Positions 43,901 through 53,385 of a stretch of DNA of 64,000 bases are shown here, piece by piece; positions within the stretch are counted from its first letter, which is position 1; every line of letters starts with the position of its first letter. The stretch lies in the NCBI GenBank assembly GCA_038184435.1, contig CP116227.1:3687501-3751500 (forward strand). Direction: 5' to 3'. The notes below the pieces were generated by a model. The model was given only the letters and a program-made list of their open reading frames with translations, made no database searches and had not been told where the DNA came from. The position numbers and the translations under genes were made by a program. Source of the stretch: Nocardioides alkalitolerans (lineage in GTDB: Bacteria > Actinomycetota > Actinomycetes > Propionibacteriales > Nocardioidaceae).

Positions 43901-45668
43901 GGACCGCTCCCGGGGTGAGCACGACCGCGGGCGGGCCGTCGGCGACGACCTTGCCGCCCTCGAGCCACACGACGCGGTCGCAGTCGCGGGCGTGGGCGAG
44001 GTCGTGGGTGACGACGATGGTGGTGCGGCCCGCGGTGAGCCGCTCGAGGGCGGCCAGCACCTCGGCCTCGGTGCCCTCGTCGAGGCCGGTGAGGGCCTCG
44101 TCGAGCACCACGACGGGGGCGCGGCGCACGGCGGCGCGCGCGATGGCGATGCGCTGCCGCTGCCCGCCGGAGAGGGTGGCGCCCCGCTCGCCGACGACGG
44201 TGGCGTAGCCGTGGGGCAGGGCCTCGACGAAGTCGTGCGCACCCGCGATCCGGGCGGCCTCCTCGATCTCCTCGCGGGTGGCGCCGGGGCGGCCGTGGGC
44301 GATGTTCTCCTCGATGGAGGTCGCGAACAGCACGCTCTCCTGCAGCACGACGGAGACCTGGCTGCGCAGCGACTCGAGCGTGAGGTCGCGCAGGTCGTGC
44401 CCGTCGACCCGGACGGCGCCCGCGTCGGGGTCGCGCAGCCGCGACAGCAGGGAGGCGAGCGTCGACTTGCCGGAGCCCGAGGAGCCGACGAGCGCCACGC
44501 GCTCCCCGGCCGCCACCCGCAGGGAGACGCCGCGGAGCACGGGTGCGTCGGGCGTGTAGGAGACCCAGACGTCGTCGAGCACGAGCTCGCCGCGCAGGGC
44601 CGGGGCCGTGCGGGCCTCGGGGTGGTCGCGCACGGTGGGCTCGACCTCCAGCAGGTCGACGACCCGCTCGCCGGAGGCGGCCGCGGCGGCGATGCGGCCG
44701 GTGTACTTCGCCAGGTCCCGCATCGGCTTGAAGGTCGCCTTGAGGTAGGTGAGGAACACGACGAGCTCGCCCGGGGTGAGCATCCCGGCGAGCACGCGCT
44801 GCGCCCCGACGTACAGGACCAGCGCGGTCGCGAGCCCGACCAGCACGTCGGTGCTCCGCTCGAGCCGCGCCGAGAGCCGCTTGGTGCGCACGCCCTCGGT
44901 GAGGCTGCGGCCGTTGCTCTGCGCGAAGCGGCCCTGGAGGTGGTCGGCGAGGCCGTAGGAGTGCACGACCCGCATCGACGACAGCGTCTCGGTGGCGAGC
45001 GAGGCCAGCTCGCCCTCCGCCTTGCGCTGCTCCTTCGAGACACCGTGGATGCTGCGCGACGTCTCGCGGCCGGCGAGCAGGAACAGCGGCACGACGGCCA
45101 CCATGAGCAGCGCCAGGGGCCAGTCGAGGAAGGCCACGACCACGACCATCCCGAGCATCGTCACGATGTTGCCGACGAGCGGCAGGCCCGCGGTGACGAC
45201 GACCTCCTTGAGGCGGCCGACGTCGCCGGTCACGCGCTGCACGAGGTCGCCGGTGCGTGCCTTGTCGTGGAAGGCCATCGGCAGGCGCTGCAGGTGGGCG
45301 TAGGCGTCGGCCCGCACCCGGGTCAGCAGCCGGTTGCCGGCGAGGGCGAACGCCAGCGTCGTCAGGTAGGCGGCCACCGCCCGCACCAGCACGACCCCGA
45401 GCAGCGCGACCGCGGCGATCGTCAGCGTGGCGCGGACGTCGCCGGGCGCGGCCCCGGCCACGTCGGTCCCCGAGGCGGCGATGACGGTGTCGATGACGAC
45501 CTTGAGCGGCCAGGGCTCGGCGAGCCGCATGAGCACCTCGACGAACAGCGCCAGCATGCCGCCGGCGACGAGCGGGGTCTCCTTGCGCAGGTAGGGGCGC
45601 AGGTGCGTCGCCGTGCGCCGCAGGCCCGGTCCGGCCTCGCGGAGGGTCGTGGGCTTCTCACGCGACAC
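43887..45668 (-). CDS. ABC exporter, fused permease and ATPase (MsbA/Sav1866-like)
   Basis: A 593-residue half-transporter acting as a homodimer. Six membrane helices occupy about residues 30-315 (TPLVAGGMLALFVEVLMRLAEP, HDKARTGDLVQRVTGDVGRL in the coupling loop). The ATPase (345-585) has Walker A GSSGSGKST, the Q loop LQESVLFATSIEENIAHG, signature LSGGQRQRIAIARA, Walker B VVVLDEALTGLD and the His-loop THDLAHARDCD. In MsbA-like exporters the substrate is lipid, glycolipid or peptide. Its place among glycosyltransferases suggests a glycolipid or polysaccharide precursor. Confidence 0.93.
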   Translation of the reverse strand: MSREKPTTLREAGPGLRRTATHLRPYLRKETPLVAGGMLALFVEVLMRLAEPWPLKVVIDTVIAASGTDVAGAAPGDVRATLTIAAVALLGVVLVRAVAAYLTTLAFALAGNRLLTRVRADAYAHLQRLPMAFHDKARTGDLVQRVTGDVGRLKEVVVTAGLPLVGNIVTMLGMVVVVAFLDWPLALLMVAVVPLFLLAGRETSRSIHGVSKEQRKAEGELASLATETLSSMRVVHSYGLADHLQGRFAQSNGRSLTEGVRTKRLSARLERSTDVLVGLATALVLYVGAQRVLAGMLTPGELVVFLTYLKATFKPMRDLAKYTGRIAAAAASGERVVDLLEVEPTVRDHPEARTAPALRGELVLDDVWVSYTPDAPVLRGVSLRVAAGERVALVGSSGSGKSTLASLLSRLRDPDAGAVRVDGHDLRDLTLESLRSQVSVVLQESVLFATSIEENIAHGRPGATREEIEEAARIAGAHDFVEALPHGYATVVGERGATLSGGQRQRIAIARAAVRRAPVVVLDEALTGLDEGTEAEVLAALERLTAGRTTIVVTHDLAHARDCDRVVWLEGGKVVADGPPAVVLTPGAVRAAG

Positions 45669-46851
45669 GGGTGGCTCCTGTCGTGCTGGCTGTCGGGTGG
45701 GCGCTGCTCAGGGTGGCGAGGGACGCGGTCACGACGTGGTCCCAGTCGAGCGCGAGGGCGGCGCGCCGGTTCGCGGCGCGCAGCGCGCGCCGGCGGGCGA
45801 CGTCGTCGCGGAGGTCGGCGACGGCGGCCGCCAGCGCGGCGGGGTCACCGGGCGCCACGAGCGCGTCACCGCCGAGCAGGTCGCGGAGCCCGCCCACGTC
45901 GCTCGCGACGACGGGGAGGCCCGCGGCCAGGTACTCCGTCACCTTCAGCGGCGAGAAGTAGAAGCCGTCGAGGGCCGGGTACGGCGCGCACGCCACGTCC
46001 ATCCGCTGCAGGAGCGCGGGCACCGCGGCGGCCGGTACGGCGCCGGTCCACTCGACCCGGTCGCTGACGCCGAGCCGGTCGGCGGTGGCCCGCAGGCCGG
46101 TCGCCCTGGGCCCGTCGCCGACGACGAGCAGGCGGTGGCCGGGACCGACGAGTGCGAGCGCCGCGAGCAGCGTCTCGACGCCGTGCCAGCCCTTGAGGGT
46201 GCCGACGAAGCCGAGGGTGAAGGGGCGGTCGGGGCGGGGCCGACCGTCGTGGACGGGCCGGTCGGCCGGCACGACGCGGCGGGTGTCGACGCCGTTCCCG
46301 ATCGTCGTCACGTGGGCGGCGCCCTGGGAGCGTGCCCACTCGCTGACGGCCGGGCTCACGCCGATCACGCTCGTCGCGGTGCCCAGCGCGGCGCGGGCCG
46401 CGTCGTACGCCGCCGGCTCGTCGACGAGCACCCGGTGCCGGGCCTGCTCGACGGGGAGGGGGGCGTTGACCTCGAGCAGGGACGGTACGCCGCGGGTGGC
46501 GGCCCAGGCCGTCGCCGTGCGGCCCCACAGGGCGTAGCGCTCGTAGACGAGGTCGAGCGGGTGAGCCTCGTGGAGCCCGTCGAGCAGGTCCGCGACGGCG
46601 GCGTCGCTGGCCCGGGCGGCGTGCTCCCGGGCGGCGGGCTCGCCGCGGCCGACGCGGGGCAGGCGGTGGATCCGCAGCCGCGGGTGGGCGGCGAGGTCGG
46701 CGGCGGCGTCCTCGTCGGCGCGCGGGGTCAGCAGATCGACCTCCGCGCCGCGCCGCAGCAGGGCGGCGACGACGGCCTGCACGTGCACCGAGGCGCCCTT
46801 GGTGCCGAGCACGTCGATGCCGGGGTCGGTCGAGACGTACGCGACCCTCAT
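45658..46851 (-). CDS. Glycosyltransferase family 4-type enzyme
   Basis: A 397-residue GT-B glycosyltransferase. N-terminal domain: YVSTDPGIDVLGTKGASVHVQAVVAAL, LDLVYERYALWG. C-terminal domain: FTLGFVGTLKGWHGVETLLAALAL, RLLVVGDGP, and the donor-binding FYFSPLKVTEYLAAGLPVVASDVGGLRDLL with conserved Glu. The ATG at 46851 overlaps the preceding glycosyltransferase (ATGA) and the end overlaps the exporter start by 11 bases. Sugar donor and acceptor cannot be read. Confidence 0.9.
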   Translation of the reverse strand: MRVAYVSTDPGIDVLGTKGASVHVQAVVAALLRRGAEVDLLTPRADEDAAADLAAHPRLRIHRLPRVGRGEPAAREHAARASDAAVADLLDGLHEAHPLDLVYERYALWGRTATAWAATRGVPSLLEVNAPLPVEQARHRVLVDEPAAYDAARAALGTATSVIGVSPAVSEWARSQGAAHVTTIGNGVDTRRVVPADRPVHDGRPRPDRPFTLGFVGTLKGWHGVETLLAALALVGPGHRLLVVGDGPRATGLRATADRLGVSDRVEWTGAVPAAAVPALLQRMDVACAPYPALDGFYFSPLKVTEYLAAGLPVVASDVGGLRDLLGGDALVAPGDPAALAAAVADLRDDVARRRALRAANRRAALALDWDHVVTASLATLSSAHPTASTTGATRVA

Positions 46852-48089
46852 GCCGGCACCCCTGCCACGCCGAAGTGGCGCTCGAGCTGGGCGGTGTTGG
46901 TGCGGGTGTCGAAGGCCTCCTCGACACGGGCGCGGCCGGCGGCGGCGTAGGCGGCCCGCAGCCCCGGGTCGTCGAGCAGCTCCTTGAGGGCGGCCGCGAG
47001 CGCGACGGGGTCGTCCTCCGGCACGAGCGCGCCGCTGTGGCCGTCGACCACGGCCTCCGGGATGCCGGTGACCGGGGTCGTCACGCAGGGCGTGCCCAGG
47101 GCGAGGGCCTCCAGCACGACCGTCGGGAGGCCGTCGCGGTTGCCGTCCGCGGCGACGCGACAGGGAGCCGCGAGGAGGGTGGCGTCGGCGACGACCTGGA
47201 GCATCCGGTCCTGCGGGAGCGGTCCGAGGAGGTCGACGCGGTCGGCGATCCCGAGCGTGGCGACGAGGTCGCGCAAGCGCTCCTCCTCCGCGCCGGCGCC
47301 GACCAGGTGCACGCGGAGCGGGTCGCCCGCACGGGCCAGGAGGGCCGTGGCCTCGAGGAGCACGTCGAAGCCCTTCTTCGGCACGAGGCGCCCGACGGCC
47401 GCCACGGTGCGCGTGGCGCGGCGGCCCGTGTGGAGGGCGAAGCGGTCGAGGTCGAGGCCGTTGTAGACGCGCACGACGTTCGCCGTCGGCGCGAGGCCGC
47501 GGAGGTGGTCGACGTGGAAGTCGGAGACCGTCACCACCGTGTCGACGCCCGCGAGGTTGGCGCGCAGCGCGTCGGCGTCGAGGCCGTCGTGGAAGACGTC
47601 CTTCGCGTGGGCGGTGAGCGAGCAGGTGATGCCGGCCAGCCGGGCGGCGACGCGGGCGACCGTGGCCGGGGTGTCCGCGAAGTGTGCGTGCAGGTGGGTG
47701 AGGCCCTGCTCGACGGCCTCGGTGGCGACGGCGAGGGCCGCCGCGCCGGTCTCGGCCGGGAGGGCGAGCACGTCGTCGAGATGAGCCGCGAGGCCCGGGA
47801 GCCGGCCGTGGGCCCCGCGCAGCGCCTGCCACACGGCGGTGCCCTTCGGGCTGCGGGTCAGGTGCGGGAGGTAGGTCACCGGCGCCCGGAGGTCGCCGAG
47901 GGCCGCGTGGAAGCGACCGTCGTCGGGGGAGCGCAGCGACAGCACGCGCACCTCCAGCCCGCGGGCCTCGAGGGCGAGTAGCTCGGTGAGCACGAACGTC
48001 TCCGAGAAGCGCGGGAACATCGTCAGGACGTAGCCGACCCGGGTCGTGGGCGGCCGGTTCTCAGGCGGTCGGTTCTCAGGCAGTGGCAC
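46848..48089 (-). CDS. Glycosyltransferase family 4-type enzyme
   Basis: A 413-residue GT-B glycosyltransferase: GYVLTMFPRFSETFVLTELLAL, LTHLHAHFADTPATVARVAARL, SLTAHAKDVFHDGLD (acceptor loop with His), VAAVGRLVPKKGFDVLLEATALL, and the donor motif GNRDGLPTVVLEALALGTPCVTTPVTGIPEAV. The N-terminal ENRPP is repeated in tandem (two 15-base units at about 48050-48075). Overlaps the upstream gene by 14 bases and the downstream one by 4. The group includes exopolysaccharide-synthesis enzymes. Confidence 0.9.
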   Translation of the reverse strand: MPLPENRPPENRPPTTRVGYVLTMFPRFSETFVLTELLALEARGLEVRVLSLRSPDDGRFHAALGDLRAPVTYLPHLTRSPKGTAVWQALRGAHGRLPGLAAHLDDVLALPAETGAAALAVATEAVEQGLTHLHAHFADTPATVARVAARLAGITCSLTAHAKDVFHDGLDADALRANLAGVDTVVTVSDFHVDHLRGLAPTANVVRVYNGLDLDRFALHTGRRATRTVAAVGRLVPKKGFDVLLEATALLARAGDPLRVHLVGAGAEEERLRDLVATLGIADRVDLLGPLPQDRMLQVVADATLLAAPCRVAADGNRDGLPTVVLEALALGTPCVTTPVTGIPEAVVDGHSGALVPEDDPVALAAALKELLDDPGLRAAYAAAGRARVEEAFDTRTNTAQLERHFGVAGVPA

Positions 48090-49293
48090 GGGAGGTCTCC
48101 TCGGCGAGGGTCGGGGCGAGCAGGTCGTCGACGAGCCGCGGCAGGCGGCCGAGCCCGTCGAGGTCGAGGTCGTGGGGGATCGCTGCGCGGCGTACGGCGC
48201 GGTCGAGCCACGCCGCGAGCACCGCGGGCGTCGCGTGCTCCGGCAGGACGTGGTCGAGCGCGGTGTGCGGGGCGAGGCCCTCGGCGCGGACGAGCTGCTC
48301 GCGACGCGGGGTGGTGCGGGGCACCACGAGGGTGGGGCGTCCGGCGGACAGCAGCTCGCAGACGGAGTTGTAGCCGCCCATGCTCACCACGGCGGCCGCG
48401 CCGGCCACGAGCGGACGGGTGTCGCCGACGAAGGGGTGCACGTCGAGGTCGGGGCGCCGTGCCGCCAGCTCCTGCAGCCGCTGCCGCTGGTCGCCCGGCA
48501 TGCAGGGTCCGGTCACGAGGACGGCGCGGTGCCCGGCGGGCAGGGAGGTGCGCGCCACGGTGTCGGCGAGGCGGTGGCCGTCCTGACCGCCGCCGACGAG
48601 GCACAGCACGTAGGGCTGCTCCGGGGGCGTGGGGTCGCCCGCGGGCGGCGTGGTGACGTGGCCGCCGCGGCCGTGGGCGAGGTAGCCCGTGTGCCGCACC
48701 ATCGCCGCCACGTCGCCCGGGAGCCGGAGCGTGGCCGCGAGGTCGTGGACGCGGGGGTCGCCGTAGACCCACACCGCGTCGTACGACGCCCGCACGGCCG
48801 CCGTCGTGCCCTCCGCCTCCCACTCGGCCCGCGCGGTCGCCGGGTCGTCGAGGACGTCGCGGAGACCGAGGACGACGCGCGTGGGCAGGCCGCGGGGGCC
48901 GACCGTCGAGCGCAGCGTGCGGAGCGCGGCGTCGAGCTCGCCGCCGAGGCCGCGCGCCACCTTGTCGACGACCACGAGGTCGGGGGAGAACGCGGCGAGC
49001 GCGCTCTCGATCATCCGGCCGCGCAGGTCGAGCACCTCGCCGAGGTGGAGGCCCAGCGACGCGGCGGCGTAGGTACCCGGACCGTTCTTTGCGACGCCGG
49101 GGAGCACCACCACCTCGGCACCCGGCGGTAGTGGGAGCGCCGCGGCCGCCGGTGTGCCGGTCAGCAGCAGCACGTCGGTGCCGGGCCGGGCGGCGACCAG
49201 GGCGGCGGCGATCTCGATGTTGCGGCGGACGTGGCCGAGACCCTGGGTGTCGTGGGAGTAGAGCGCCACCCGGCGGCGAGGTGAACGGGGCAT
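48076..49293 (-). CDS. MurG/GT28-like glycosyltransferase, first gene of the operon
   Basis: A 405-residue GT-B-like protein: VALYSHDTQGLGHVRRNIEIAAAL (the N-terminal loop of the MurG/MGT-like group), LVVVDKVARGLGGEL, YDAVWVYGDPRVHDL, YVLCLVGGGQDGHRLADTVAR, and the C-terminal donor site VVSMGGYNSVCELLSAGRPTLVVPRTTPRREQLVRAE. It probably adds the first or a capping sugar. The ATG has a run of purines upstream. It starts the six-gene operon, which then runs GT, GT, ABC exporter, APH and APH with every junction overlapping by 4-14 bases. Confidence 0.85.
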   Translation of the reverse strand: MPRSPRRRVALYSHDTQGLGHVRRNIEIAAALVAARPGTDVLLLTGTPAAAALPLPPGAEVVVLPGVAKNGPGTYAAASLGLHLGEVLDLRGRMIESALAAFSPDLVVVDKVARGLGGELDAALRTLRSTVGPRGLPTRVVLGLRDVLDDPATARAEWEAEGTTAAVRASYDAVWVYGDPRVHDLAATLRLPGDVAAMVRHTGYLAHGRGGHVTTPPAGDPTPPEQPYVLCLVGGGQDGHRLADTVARTSLPAGHRAVLVTGPCMPGDQRQRLQELAARRPDLDVHPFVGDTRPLVAGAAAVVSMGGYNSVCELLSAGRPTLVVPRTTPRREQLVRAEGLAPHTALDHVLPEHATPAVLAAWLDRAVRRAAIPHDLDLDGLGRLPRLVDDLLAPTLAEETSRATA

Positions 49294-49509
49294 GGCGGGA
49301 ACACTGCGGGCGGTCGGTGACGCGAACGTGAGGTCCGGATGAGAGGGCTCTCATGCCGCGCGGGATCCCCGGGTGGATCACGGCCACCTCCGTCCAGGTG
49401 ACGCGCCACGCCGCCTGGAACGATCAAGTAAGTGACCTTCGTCTCGTTATGCGGGCATCGAGGCACCCCGGTTGTGTGTCCCGACCGATGGCTCGGTCTA
49501 ATCGTTGTC

Positions 49510-51003
49510 GTGGACGCACCCCTCGACGTAGTTCTCATCGGTGGCGGCATCATGAGCGCGACACTCGGCTCGATGCTGCAGCAGCTCGAGCCGGGCTGGA
49601 GGATCCGTCTGGTCGAGCGCCTGGACTCGCTCGCGCAGGAGAGCTCCGACCCGTGGAACAACGCGGGCACGGGGCACTCGGCGCTGTGCGAGCTCAACTA
49701 CACGCCCGAGAAGGCGGACGGCAGCATCGACATCACCTCCGCGGTGAAGGTCAACGAGCAGTTCCAGCTGTCGCGGCAGTTCTGGTCGTTCCTCGTCGAG
49801 AGCGGTCGCATCCCCGACCCCAAGGCGTTCATCAACCCCACGCCGCACATGAGCTTCGTGTGGGGCGCGGAGAACGTGGAGTACCTGCGGAAGCGGTACG
49901 AGGCCCTCCGTCCCCACCCCCTCTTCGCCGGGATGCAGTTCTCCGACGACCCCGAGGTGATCCGGGGCTGGGCGTCCACCCTCATCGACGGCCGGTCGGG
50001 CGACGAGCCCGTCGCCGCGACGTTCACGACCGCGGGCACCGACGTCGACTTCGGCTCGCTGACCCGCATCCTCACCGACCAGCTCGTCGAGGGCGGCGCG
50101 GAGCTGCAGCTCGGCTCGCAGGTCACCTCGCTGACGAAGGACGCCGAGGGCCTCTGGGTCGTCACCGGCAAGAACCGCGCCTCGGGCGAGAAGTTCACGC
50201 TGCGGTCGCGGTTCGTGTTCGTCGGCGCCGGCGGCGGCGCGCTCACCCTGCTCCAGAAGTCGGGCATCAAGGAGATCCGCGGCTACGGCGGCTTCCCGGT
50301 GTCGGGCGAGTTCCTCCGCACGCGCAACCCCTCGGCCGTCGCGAAGCACGCCGCGAAGGTCTACGGCAAGCCGCCCGTCGGTGCGCCCCCGATGTCGGTG
50401 CCCCACCTCGACACCCGCGTCGTCGATGGCTCGGCCAGCCTCATGTTCGGTCCCTACGCCGGCTTCAGCCCCCGCTTCCTCAAGAACGGGTCGCTCTTCG
50501 ACCTGTTCCGCTCCGTGCGGCTGCACAACCTCGTGCCGATGATCCAGGTCGCGTTCCGCAACGTCAGCCTGGTGGTCTACCTGGTCGGCCAGCTCGCCGC
50601 GCGCCGCAGCACCAAGTTCAAGGAGCTGCGCGCGTTCATGCCCGAGGCCGACCCGGCCGACTGGGAGATGATCACCGCCGGCCAGCGCGTCCAGGTCATC
50701 AAGAAGGACCCCGAGAAGGGCGGCGTGCTCCAGTTCGGCACCGAGGTCGTCGCGGCGGGCGACGGCACCATCGCCGGCCTGCTCGGCGCCTCGCCGGGCG
50801 CGTCCACGACGGTCGCGATCATGCTCGACCTCATGGGCCGCTGCTTCCCGGACCGCATGGACGCCTGGGGCCCCGTGCTCGACGAGATGGTGCCCGGCCA
50901 CCGCTCGCCGCTCGCGAAGGACCCGGCCGCCGCGGCCGCGCACTTCGAGCGCACCGACAAGACCCTGCAGCTCGACCAGGGCCAGCAGCGCGCCTCGGCC
51001 TGA
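49510..51003 (+). CDS. mqo: Malate:quinone oxidoreductase
   Basis: A 497-residue membrane-associated flavoprotein that oxidises L-malate to oxaloacetate and passes electrons to the quinone pool. FAD site LDVVLIGGGIMSATLGSML; then family blocks ESSDPWNNAGTGHSALCELNYTP, FINPTPHMSFVWG, GQRVQVIKKDPEKGG and GLLGASPGASTTVAIMLDLM. The frame opens at 49432, but the GTG at 49510 matches the family start. A -10 TCTAAT (49497-49502) lies seven bases before it, so the mRNA is probably leaderless. The 216 bases upstream hold no gene. Confidence 0.94.
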   Translation: MDAPLDVVLIGGGIMSATLGSMLQQLEPGWRIRLVERLDSLAQESSDPWNNAGTGHSALCELNYTPEKADGSIDITSAVKVNEQFQLSRQFWSFLVESGRIPDPKAFINPTPHMSFVWGAENVEYLRKRYEALRPHPLFAGMQFSDDPEVIRGWASTLIDGRSGDEPVAATFTTAGTDVDFGSLTRILTDQLVEGGAELQLGSQVTSLTKDAEGLWVVTGKNRASGEKFTLRSRFVFVGAGGGALTLLQKSGIKEIRGYGGFPVSGEFLRTRNPSAVAKHAAKVYGKPPVGAPPMSVPHLDTRVVDGSASLMFGPYAGFSPRFLKNGSLFDLFRSVRLHNLVPMIQVAFRNVSLVVYLVGQLAARRSTKFKELRAFMPEADPADWEMITAGQRVQVIKKDPEKGGVLQFGTEVVAAGDGTIAGLLGASPGASTTVAIMLDLMGRCFPDRMDAWGPVLDEMVPGHRSPLAKDPAAAAAHFERTDKTLQLDQGQQRASA

Positions 51004-51004
51004 C

Positions 51005-51796
51005 ATGGCCCCTCCCGGGGCGCCGGGGCACCCGGACGTCCCGGGCCTGCGCGCACTGCACCGCGAGCTGAACCGCACCGCCACCGGGGGCGTCGACGAC
51101 CCGCGGGGTGCGCGGGAGGTGCTGCCGCCGCTCGTCGGTCCGGACGTCCCCGGGATCCCCGTCCCGGAGACGGCGTTGCCCGGCGCCGACCTCGGCGAGG
51201 TGCTCGCGGCACGGCGGTCGTCCTACCGGTACGGCGCCGCCCCCGTCCCGCTCGGCGACCTCGCCGCGCTGCTCCGCACCGCGCTGGGCGTGCAACGGGC
51301 GGTGCGGCTCCCCGACGGACGGTCCCGCGCCTTGCCCGTCGCGCCGTCGGCCGGCGGGTTGCCGTCGCTCGCGGCGTACGTCGTCGTGCGGGGGCCGGGC
51401 GTCGGTCTGCCGGGGACTCCTGTGCCCGCCGGCGTCCACCGCGCCGACCTGCGGGCCGACGAGCCCACGCTCGCACCGGTGCGGGTCGGCGACCCGACGC
51501 CGTTCCTGTCCCGTGCCCTCGACCAGCCGGAGCTCGCCGAGCGGGCCGGGGTCGTCGTGGCCCTGGTGGCGCGGCTGAACACGACGTTGCCGCGCTATCC
51601 CGCCCGGCACTACCGCACCCTTCACGTCGACGCCGGCGTGGCGCTGGGGCACCTCTACCTCGCCGCGACCGCCCTCGGGCTGCCGGGTGTCGCCGTCATG
51701 GGGTACGACGACACGGCGTTCGACGCCCTGCTCGACCTCCCGGAGGACCAGTTCACGGCGGTGTTGTTCGCGCTGGGGTCGCGGGTGGAGGGCTGA
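51005..51796 (+). CDS. SagB/ThcOx-type nitroreductase-fold oxidoreductase
   Basis: A 263-residue FMN-dependent protein: ADLGEVLAARRSSYRYGAAPVPLGDLAALLRTALG and APSAGGLPSLAAYVVVRG are the start of the SagB/nitroreductase fold, and LHVDAGVALGHLYLAATALGLPGVAVMGYDD is the second half. SagB-like enzymes oxidise azolines to azoles in RiPP pathways, but many are stand-alone. It begins two bases after mqo and is probably co-transcribed. A link to the YcaO locus 8 kb downstream is possible but not shown. Confidence 0.7.
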   Translation: MAPPGAPGHPDVPGLRALHRELNRTATGGVDDPRGAREVLPPLVGPDVPGIPVPETALPGADLGEVLAARRSSYRYGAAPVPLGDLAALLRTALGVQRAVRLPDGRSRALPVAPSAGGLPSLAAYVVVRGPGVGLPGTPVPAGVHRADLRADEPTLAPVRVGDPTPFLSRALDQPELAERAGVVVALVARLNTTLPRYPARHYRTLHVDAGVALGHLYLAATALGLPGVAVMGYDDTAFDALLDLPEDQFTAVLFALGSRVEG

Positions 51797-51947
51797 CTGC
51801 TCGGATCCTGCCGCGCGCCGGGTGCCAATGCGGGCTGACGCGACGTGGACTAGACCTGTGTGCTTCATTCAGCCGGAAACTTGTCGAATTGTTCTGGCCC
51901 TGGTCGGTTGGAGGAGATCGCATCTTCCATCTCGCCAGGGGGCCGGC

Positions 51948-53342
51948 ATGTTCAGGACGTTTCGACGATGGAGCGTTCCGACAGGCATCACAGCGCTCGC
52001 CACCGTCGCGCTTGTGCCTAGCGGGACTGTGGCACCGGCGACGGCAGACGCGAGGATGTCCATCACAGAGGTGTCCTACGCCCCGAACGAGTACAACCCG
52101 GTCCGCTTTCCTCCTTACGCTCCGACGGTGTCGCTCGCCTGTGGATTCGTGGTCGACTTCTCAGACCCCGACCCAGCTTCGACCTACGAACTCTCGGTCT
52201 CGCCGGCCGACGTGGGTTCCACGGCCTCCTCGGTCGTCCTCGACCCGGCCACAGGAACAGGTGTAGGTCGCATGGGGTGCACTGACGCCGGAGGAGGTGC
52301 ACTGGTCCCGGGTACTGACTACACACTCACCCTCGAGAAGCGCGACGGCTCCGGACGAGTGGTCGAGGCGGTGAGTCGGGTCGCGGCCTACGACAGGGTC
52401 CCTGCGCCGAAGGGGGTCGTCGTGCGCGTCGGGGGAATCCCTACGCAGGGCGAATTGAGGGACGACAAGCCCATCTCCATCGAATACTCGGGTTCGTGGG
52501 CATCGGGCACGACCTTCTCGACACTGGTGATGAGCGTGTCTGCCGGGGCTGACCCACTGGACCCCGGCCTGGACCCGCTCGACGTCGATCGCCACTCGTA
52601 CTCGTGGAACACGAACCGACCGATCTCGTCCTTCCCATTGACGCACGTCCGTGACGGGAGTGACGTCTACATGTCCATCCGGGCCGAGCGCCCGGGCCAG
52701 GATGCAGCCGTCCTGGTGTTTCCTCTCGGACGGGCTGTGGTTATTCCACCACCGCCGATCCCGATTCCCTCGCACTTCATCTCCTGGCCGGGCACGAGGG
52801 TTCAGTACCGGCCACTGGTGGGCCAGCCGTCGGGCGTAACCCCGCCCATCCTGAGCCAGTCGGCCATCAATGTCGGCATCACGCCGACCTATCAGTGGCT
52901 CTCGGGCAGGACGCCCATACCCGGTGCCACGGGACCGTTCTACACACCGACCGCTAGCGATGTGGGACGGGGCCTGATCTTGGAGATCACCTTCGCGGCA
53001 CCGGGATATGTGGCCAAGTCGGGGGGGTTCATCTTCGCCGAGGTCCGGCGACGGCCCGTGCCCGGCGGATGGCTGACGAGAGCCCCGGTGAAGTCTGGAC
53101 AGGCTCGTGCGGGAACCGTGGTCTCGGTCGACGGCCCGCGGCTCAGCCACACGGCTGTCGTGTCGGGGGCGAGGGTCCACTATCAATGGTTCCTCGACGG
53201 TCGAGAGATCCCCGGCGCCACCAGTCCCAGCTACAAGGTGGCTCACGCCGCGCGCGGCGGTCACCTCACCGTCGGCGTGGCTGTCGTCAAGCAGGACTGG
53301 GAGCCTCGGACGGGCACATTGTCATTTGGCCTCGTTCGCTGA
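51948..53342 (+). CDS. Exported protein with tandem Ig-like domains
   Basis: A 464-residue secreted protein. A signal peptide (RTFRRWSVPTGITALATVALV, cleavage near APATADA) is followed by beta-rich sequence and two copies of the bacterial Ig-like repeat pattern: PTYQWLSGRTPIPGATGPFYTP with DVGRGLILEITFAAPGY, and VHYQWFLDGREIPGATSPSYKV with GGHLTVGVAVVK. No catalytic domain. GC content and codon choice in 51.8-53.4 kb differ from neighbours (many codons ending in A or T). The ATG at 51948 starts the signal. Probably cell-surface or secreted, possibly acquired by transfer. Confidence 0.72.
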   Translation: MFRTFRRWSVPTGITALATVALVPSGTVAPATADARMSITEVSYAPNEYNPVRFPPYAPTVSLACGFVVDFSDPDPASTYELSVSPADVGSTASSVVLDPATGTGVGRMGCTDAGGGALVPGTDYTLTLEKRDGSGRVVEAVSRVAAYDRVPAPKGVVVRVGGIPTQGELRDDKPISIEYSGSWASGTTFSTLVMSVSAGADPLDPGLDPLDVDRHSYSWNTNRPISSFPLTHVRDGSDVYMSIRAERPGQDAAVLVFPLGRAVVIPPPPIPIPSHFISWPGTRVQYRPLVGQPSGVTPPILSQSAINVGITPTYQWLSGRTPIPGATGPFYTPTASDVGRGLILEITFAAPGYVAKSGGFIFAEVRRRPVPGGWLTRAPVKSGQARAGTVVSVDGPRLSHTAVVSGARVHYQWFLDGREIPGATSPSYKVAHAARGGHLTVGVAVVKQDWEPRTGTLSFGLVR

Positions 53343-53385
53343 ACGGTTTCGCCGTCGGAGCTGCGGCGGTCCAAGACGGCGGTTG

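Noticed and set aside
49497..49502. TTGTGT at 49472 as the -35 of mqo
   Set aside because: A 19-base spacer is too long without a MerR dyad; only the -10 is retained, in the mqo entry.
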